DNA of 35,163 nucleotides from the NCBI RefSeq assembly GCF_020037025.1, contig NZ_JAIQLH010000159.1, positions 1 to 35,163 on the forward strand. The letters are read 5' to 3'. Shown here in pieces: positions 30,980 through 35,163 of this stretch. The DNA is from Streptomyces huiliensis (lineage in GTDB: Bacteria; Actinomycetota; Actinomycetes; Streptomycetales; Streptomycetaceae). How positions within the stretch are numbered: the first letter of the stretch is position 1; the number at the start of each line of letters is the position of its first letter. The position numbers were made by a program, and so were the translations under genes. Below the pieces are notes generated by a model. That model was given only the letters and a program-made list of their open reading frames with translations, was not told the DNA's origin and made no database searches.

Positions 30980-32131
30980 TCAGGCCACGTGCAGTGCCGC
31001 CGCCGGGCCCACCGCCGACGGGCCGAAGCGCGCCCGCGCCCGGTCGACGGCCGCCTCCACGCGCCGCGCCTTGTCGTCGGCGGCGTCGAACGTCAGCTGC
31101 AGCGGCACCCCCTCGGCGCCGGTGAGCCCCTCGGCGCGCAGCGCCACCGCCCGGACCCGGGCCCGCTGCAGGCCGAGCGCGCCGTGCAGCTCGTAGGCCA
31201 CGGCGGTCAACGCCGGGGTGTGCGCGGTCGGTTCGGCGAAGGTACGGGTCCGGGTGGTGGCGGAGCCGTCGGCGTACCGGACGGTGAGGGTGAGGCCGCG
31301 GGCGACCTGCCCGTCGGCGCGCAGCCGGGCCCCGAGCCCGTCGGCGAGCGCGAGCAGCGCGCGCCGGCGCCGCTCCGGGTCCAGTTCGTCGGCGCCGAAC
31401 CGGTGTTCCGCGCCCATCGAGCGGGCCCGCGCCTCCGGGGTCACCGGCGTGGGGTCGATGCCGTGCGCCCGCTCGTACAGCGTCCGCCCGGCCGCGGTAC
31501 CCAGGACACGCTGGAGCGCGGGCAGCGGCGCGGCGGCGATCCGGCCGACGCTGTCGAGCCCGTACGCGCAGAGGGTACGGGCGGTGGCGGGCCCGACGCC
31601 GTACAGCGCCGCGGCCGGTTTGCGGGCCAGGAAGGCGGCCACCTCGGCGTCGTCCGCCGGCAGCACGCGGACCGCGCCGGGCGGCGCGTCCTGGGCGGCC
31701 ATCCGCGCCAGCATCGGGTTGGCGGCGACGCCGACCGCGCAGTCGACGCCGTACCGGGCGAGGCTCCGGACCCGCAGCAGGGCCGCGAGCCCGGCGGGGT
31801 CGCGGCCGAAGTACCGGGTCGCGCCCCGGACGTCGGCGAGCGCGGCGACGGGCGGCAGCGCCTGCACGACGGGGGTGACCTCGGCGAGCAGGGCGAGGAG
31901 GCCGTCGTAGACCTCCTCGTCGAGGGGGGCGTCCGGGGCCGCCGCCGGCTGGAAGCGGACGTACAGCACGGGGGTGGCGGGCGCACCCTCGGCGGGCGCA
32001 CCCTCGGCGGCCCCCGGCCGGCGGACCGGCTGACGAACCGGCCGGCGGACCGGCCCCGGCGCATCCGGCCCCGCCGCACCCGGCTCCGGGTCCGGAACCG
32101 CCGTCAGCCTCCGCTTCGTCACCCCACTCAT
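30980..32131 (-). CDS. Y-family DNA polymerase-like protein (ImuB-like), catalytic motifs missing
   Basis: A 383-residue protein. After a Pro/Arg-rich stretch (to about 50) the Y-family fold starts at VLYVRFQ, where active enzymes have a D-x-D/F metal motif, and the usual SxDEAxLD is replaced by ALADVRGATRYFG. The thumb keeps helix-hairpin-helix features (LYGVGPATARTLCAYGLDSVGRIA) and a little-finger domain follows (ARSMGAEHRFG, LTLTVRYADGSATTRTRTF). Loss of the acidic residues fits ImuB, a non-catalytic partner of DnaE2. The ATG at 32131 has GAGGTGA upstream, and the gene begins 23 bp after dnaE2 ends, so they share a message. Confidence 0.8.
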   Translation of the reverse strand: MSGVTKRRLTAVPDPEPGAAGPDAPGPVRRPVRQPVRRPGAAEGAPAEGAPATPVLYVRFQPAAAPDAPLDEEVYDGLLALLAEVTPVVQALPPVAALADVRGATRYFGRDPAGLAALLRVRSLARYGVDCAVGVAANPMLARMAAQDAPPGAVRVLPADDAEVAAFLARKPAAALYGVGPATARTLCAYGLDSVGRIAAAPLPALQRVLGTAAGRTLYERAHGIDPTPVTPEARARSMGAEHRFGADELDPERRRRALLALADGLGARLRADGQVARGLTLTVRYADGSATTRTRTFAEPTAHTPALTAVAYELHGALGLQRARVRAVALRAEGLTGAEGVPLQLTFDAADDKARRVEAAVDRARARFGPSAVGPAAALHVA

Positions 32132-32154
32132 CTCACTCACCTCATTCACACCAC

Positions 32155-35100
32155 TCACCTCCCCGCACTCCCCTGACTCGCGTGCCACAACTTCCGCCCT
32201 GGGGCCGCCCCCTCGCCCGCCGGCCGGAGGTCGGCCCACGGGTGCATCGCGTAACCGGTGGGCATCTCGACGCGCCGCCGCGGGGCGGCCTCGGCAGGAG
32301 GCCCCTCCGCCGGCCGGGCCAGTACCTCCGCCACCGCCTCCAGGCCGCCCTCCGCCCGGAGCGCGGCGAGCTCCGCCAGGTCCCACGCCCGGACGCCGAC
32401 GACGCTGAAGCTGCGCGGGCCGCGCCGCTGGACCGTGCCGCGGACCAGCAGCAGCCAGGAGTGGAAGACCGTGTGGGCGCAGGCCGCGTGGGAGTCGTCG
32501 AAGAAGGCGCAGTCGACCAGGCCCGTGCCGTCGTCCAGGGTCGCGAAGACCACCCGCCGGCCGGACCGGACGGGCGGCGTCTGGGTGGCCGCCTTGGCGC
32601 CCGCGACGAGGACGGTCTCGCCGTGCCGCGCGTCGCGCAGCCGGCTCGCCGGAAGTGCGCCCAACTCCCGCAGAAAAGCGCGGTGATCGGTCATAAGGTG
32701 CCGCGAGGTGTCCATCCCGAGCACGTTCAGCTCGGCGCCCAGCCGCTCCTTCGCGTCGAGGTCGGGCAGGCCGATCGGCTCGGTCCGCGCGTCGTCGACG
32801 AGGGTCGGCTGGGCGGGCCCCCGCCGGTGCCGGTGGAGCTCCGCGAGGTGCAGGAGCAGGTCGCGGCGGTTGGTGCCGAACGCGTCCAACGCGCCGACAC
32901 GCGCCAGCCGTTCGGCGACGGGCAGGCTGGGCCGGGCCCGCCGCCACAGGTCCGGGAGGGAACCGTACGGGCGGCCGGCGACGATCCGTTCCGTCTCGGC
33001 CTCGCCGATGCCGTGCACCTCGGAGAGGGCGAGCCGGATCCCGAACCGCCTCTCGGACACCAGTTCGATCCGATAGGCGGCGTCCGACCGGTTCACGTCC
33101 AGCGGCAGCACCGGCACCCCGTGCCGCCGCGCGTCCGCCAGCAGCAGCCGCTTGGGGTACATCCCCGGGTCGTGGGTGAGCAGCCCGGCGTAGAACGCGG
33201 CCGGGTGGTGCGCCTTGAGCCAGGCCGACTGGTACGTGGGCACCGCGAAGGCGACCGCGTGCGCCTTGCAGAAGCCGTACGAGCCGAAGGCCTCGACGAT
33301 CTCCCAGGTGCGGCGGACGACGTCGGCGGAGTAGCCGCGCTCCGCCGCCCGCTCCGCGAACCAGGCCCGGACCCGCCCGAGCAGCTCGGGCTTGGAGAGC
33401 GCGCGCCGGATCTCGTCCCCCTCCCCCCGGTCGCAACCGGTCATGATCCGAAGGATCTCGATCACCTGTTCATGGAAGACGACCACGCCGTGCGTCTCCC
33501 TCAGCACCCCCTCCAGATCCGGATGCGGGTAGCGGGCGGGCGCGCGGCCGTGCCGGGCCTCGATGAAGGGCCGCACCATGTCGGCGGCGACCGGGCCCGG
33601 CCGGAACAGCGAGATGTCGACGACGAGGTCGTGGAAGGTCTCCGGCTGGAGCCGGCCGATCAGGTCGCGCTGCCCCGGCGACTCGATCTGGAAGCAGCCG
33701 AGCGTCTCGGCGGAGCGGATCAGCGCGTACGTGCGCGGGTCCCCGGGCCGTACCTGCGCGGGGTCGTCGAGGTCGACGTGACGGCCGGTGGCGCGTTCGA
33801 CCTCATCCACCGCGTGCGCCATCGCGGACTGCATCCGCACGCCCAGCACGTCGAGCTTGAGCAGGCCCAGCTCCTCCACGTCGTCCTTGTCGAACTGGGA
33901 CATCGTGATGGGAGTACCTCCCATGCCGTTCAGGCTATGGGGGACCTCGCCGCTCGTCGGCACGACGGGGGTGCGGGCGCGCAGGGTCGCGTCCGACAGC
34001 AGGACGCCGCACGGGTGCATGGCGACGCCGCGCGGCAGCGCGTCCAGCGCCTCGGTCAGCTCCCACAGCCGCCCGTACCGCTCCGGCCGGATGCCGCGCA
34101 GCTCGGGCAGTTCGGCGAGCGCGGCCCGCGCGTCGCGCGCCCGGATGTGCGGGAACGCCTTGGCGAGCCGGTCCACCTCGGCGGGGTCCATGCCGAGGGC
34201 GGCGCCGACGTCGCGGAGGGCGTGCCGGACGCGGTAGGTCTCGGGCATGGCGACGGTCGCGACCCGCTCCGGGCCGAACCGGTCGAAGATCGCCCGGTAG
34301 ACGTCCAGCCGGCGCGCGGACTCGACGTCGATGTCGATGTCGGGCAGCGCGGCGCGGCGGACGGAGAGGAACCGCTCCATCAGCAGGCCGTGTTCGACCG
34401 GGTCGGCGCCGGCGATCCCCAGCAGGTGGTTGACCAGCGAGCCGGCGCCGGAGCCGCGGGCGGCGACGCGGACGCCGAGCTCGCGGGCGTCGTCGACGAC
34501 GCGGGCGACGGTGAGGAAGTACGAGGCGAAGCCGCGCCGCGCGATGACGTCCAGTTCGTCGTCCATCCGGTCCCGGTAGACGCGGCCGCGGGCCCCCCGG
34601 TCGTAGCCGCGCAGCACCAGGCCGGCGGTGCAGCGGGAGCGCAGCACGCGGTCGGCGGTGCGCCGGTCCGCGCCGACCAGGCGCGGCTCGGGGAAGTGGA
34701 CGGAGCCCAGGCCGATGTCGTCCTCGGGGTCGACGCGGCAGGCGGCGGCGGTCTCGGCGGTGCCGGCGAGCAGCCGGCGGGCGGCGTCCCGGCCGAGCCC
34801 GGCGGCCTCCGCGATCCGCTCGGCGGCGGCGGCCATGGCGCCGGGGTCCTTGAGCCAGCGCTCGCCGCCGTCCAGCGCCTCGGGCCGGCGGAAGTCGACG
34901 GGCACCAGCCGGCGGGCCGCGTCGAGGACGTCGGCGACGGGCCCCTGGCCGGGGTCGGCGTAGCGCGCGGCGTTGGTGAGGACGGCCGGGACGCCCTGCT
35001 CGGCGGCGAGGCCGAGGGTACGGGCGGCGAGCCGCAGCGAGCCGGGTCCGGTACCGGTGCGGCCGTGCCAGACGGCCTCCAGGCGGAGGGCGGGACCGAA

Positions 35101-35163
35101 CGTTTCGCGCCAGGGCGCGAGCAGCCGGGCGGCCCGGTCGGGGCGGCCCGCGGCGAGCGCGCG
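32155..35163 (-). CDS. dnaE2: Error-prone DNA polymerase III alpha subunit (5' end outside window)
   Basis: At least 1002 C-terminal residues of a C-family replicative-type polymerase, devoted to translesion synthesis and induced mutagenesis. The window starts within the PHP domain (VLTNAARYADPGQGPVADVLDAARR). The palm shows GSGAGSLVNHLLGI, LPDIDIDVESARR with two catalytic Asp, and LGLLKLDVLGVRMQSAM with the third. Then come EQVIEILRIMTGCDRGEGDEIRRALSK, the HhH region (EVHGIGEAETERIV), and the C-terminal OB fold (VFATLDDGTGLVDCAFFDD). The short spacing and LPDIDIDV context fit DnaE2 rather than DnaE1. It lies upstream of the ImuB-like gene. The promoter, where an SOS box would be expected, is beyond the right edge. 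Confidence 0.95.
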   Translation of the reverse strand, partial: RALAAGRPDRAARLLAPWRETFGPALRLEAVWHGRTGTGPGSLRLAARTLGLAAEQGVPAVLTNAARYADPGQGPVADVLDAARRLVPVDFRRPEALDGGERWLKDPGAMAAAAERIAEAAGLGRDAARRLLAGTAETAAACRVDPEDDIGLGSVHFPEPRLVGADRRTADRVLRSRCTAGLVLRGYDRGARGRVYRDRMDDELDVIARRGFASYFLTVARVVDDARELGVRVAARGSGAGSLVNHLLGIAGADPVEHGLLMERFLSVRRAALPDIDIDVESARRLDVYRAIFDRFGPERVATVAMPETYRVRHALRDVGAALGMDPAEVDRLAKAFPHIRARDARAALAELPELRGIRPERYGRLWELTEALDALPRGVAMHPCGVLLSDATLRARTPVVPTSGEVPHSLNGMGGTPITMSQFDKDDVEELGLLKLDVLGVRMQSAMAHAVDEVERATGRHVDLDDPAQVRPGDPRTYALIRSAETLGCFQIESPGQRDLIGRLQPETFHDLVVDISLFRPGPVAADMVRPFIEARHGRAPARYPHPDLEGVLRETHGVVVFHEQVIEILRIMTGCDRGEGDEIRRALSKPELLGRVRAWFAERAAERGYSADVVRRTWEIVEAFGSYGFCKAHAVAFAVPTYQSAWLKAHHPAAFYAGLLTHDPGMYPKRLLLADARRHGVPVLPLDVNRSDAAYRIELVSERRFGIRLALSEVHGIGEAETERIVAGRPYGSLPDLWRRARPSLPVAERLARVGALDAFGTNRRDLLLHLAELHRHRRGPAQPTLVDDARTEPIGLPDLDAKERLGAELNVLGMDTSRHLMTDHRAFLRELGALPASRLRDARHGETVLVAGAKAATQTPPVRSGRRVVFATLDDGTGLVDCAFFDDSHAACAHTVFHSWLLLVRGTVQRRGPRSFSVVGVRAWDLAELAALRAEGGLEAVAEVLARPAEGPPAEAAPRRRVEMPTGYAMHPWADLRPAGEGAAPGRKLWHASQGSAGR

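Noticed and set aside
32132..33436. N-terminal extension of the Y-family frame into dnaE2
   Set aside because: The extension is antiparallel-frame noise inside dnaE2. A good ribosome site and ATG at 32131 define the start.

Overview
This is a chromosomal window from a high-GC actinomycete, almost certainly Streptomyces. It has very high G+C with strong third-position bias, GTG and TTG starts, and characteristic genes: homogentisate dioxygenase, secreted SGNH and class-2 lipases, and dnaE2 followed by a Y-family polymerase. From memory, the order hmgA, lipase, lipase, dnaE2 resembles the S. coelicolor SCO1715-SCO1739 region; this was not checked by alignment. I see no tRNA, rRNA, CRISPR array, insertion sequence or phage.

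Layout, left to right. (1) 1-4265: the start of a cytochrome c oxidase subunit I gene, then an aldehyde dehydrogenase divergent from hmgA and its downstream GntR/UTRA regulator. The hmgA promoter carries a good candidate operator. (2) 4395-5742: a small hypothetical gene and a secreted SGNH esterase. (3) 6127-18742: a cell-surface polysaccharide locus. It holds a membrane protein, a FemAB/BioF2-type acyltransferase, two family-2 glycosyltransferases, a polysaccharide deacetylase, a giant 1665-residue flippase/GT-C-like fusion with a roughly 530-residue low-complexity linker, a membrane-anchored glycoside hydrolase and a membrane-anchored hypothetical protein. The block 8200-15920 is translationally coupled. 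(4) 18815-22290: a YtrA-like GntR repressor, an asparagine synthetase (asnB) and a divergent two-domain GNAT protein. (5) 22637-24720: an IucA/IucC-type siderophore synthetase with a TTA (bldA) codon, preceded by a long leader and a promoter overlapped by an iron box. (6) 24862-25362: a GNAT acetyltransferase. (7) 25469-28894: the most unusual block, five tightly spaced minus-strand genes. They encode a 128-residue protein, a compact cytoplasmic subtilase, a 73-residue CGGC protein, a protein resembling the detached C-terminal domain of PatG-type cyanobactin proteases, and a 269-residue protein with 48 cysteines. This is the best candidate for an undescribed protease/modification system. (8) 29039-30747: a DUF5919-like protein without a DNA-binding domain, and a secreted lipase. 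(9) 30980-35163: dnaE2 (5' end outside the window) followed by a Y-family polymerase lacking the usual catalytic motifs, an ImuB/DnaE2-like mutasome pair.

Two related mosaics of nested inverted repeats (15932-16123 and 22307-22459) each separate convergent genes and probably act as bidirectional terminators. Most other gene ends carry GC-rich hairpins without a T tract. All functional names come from motif recognition and memory of families; no search was run.
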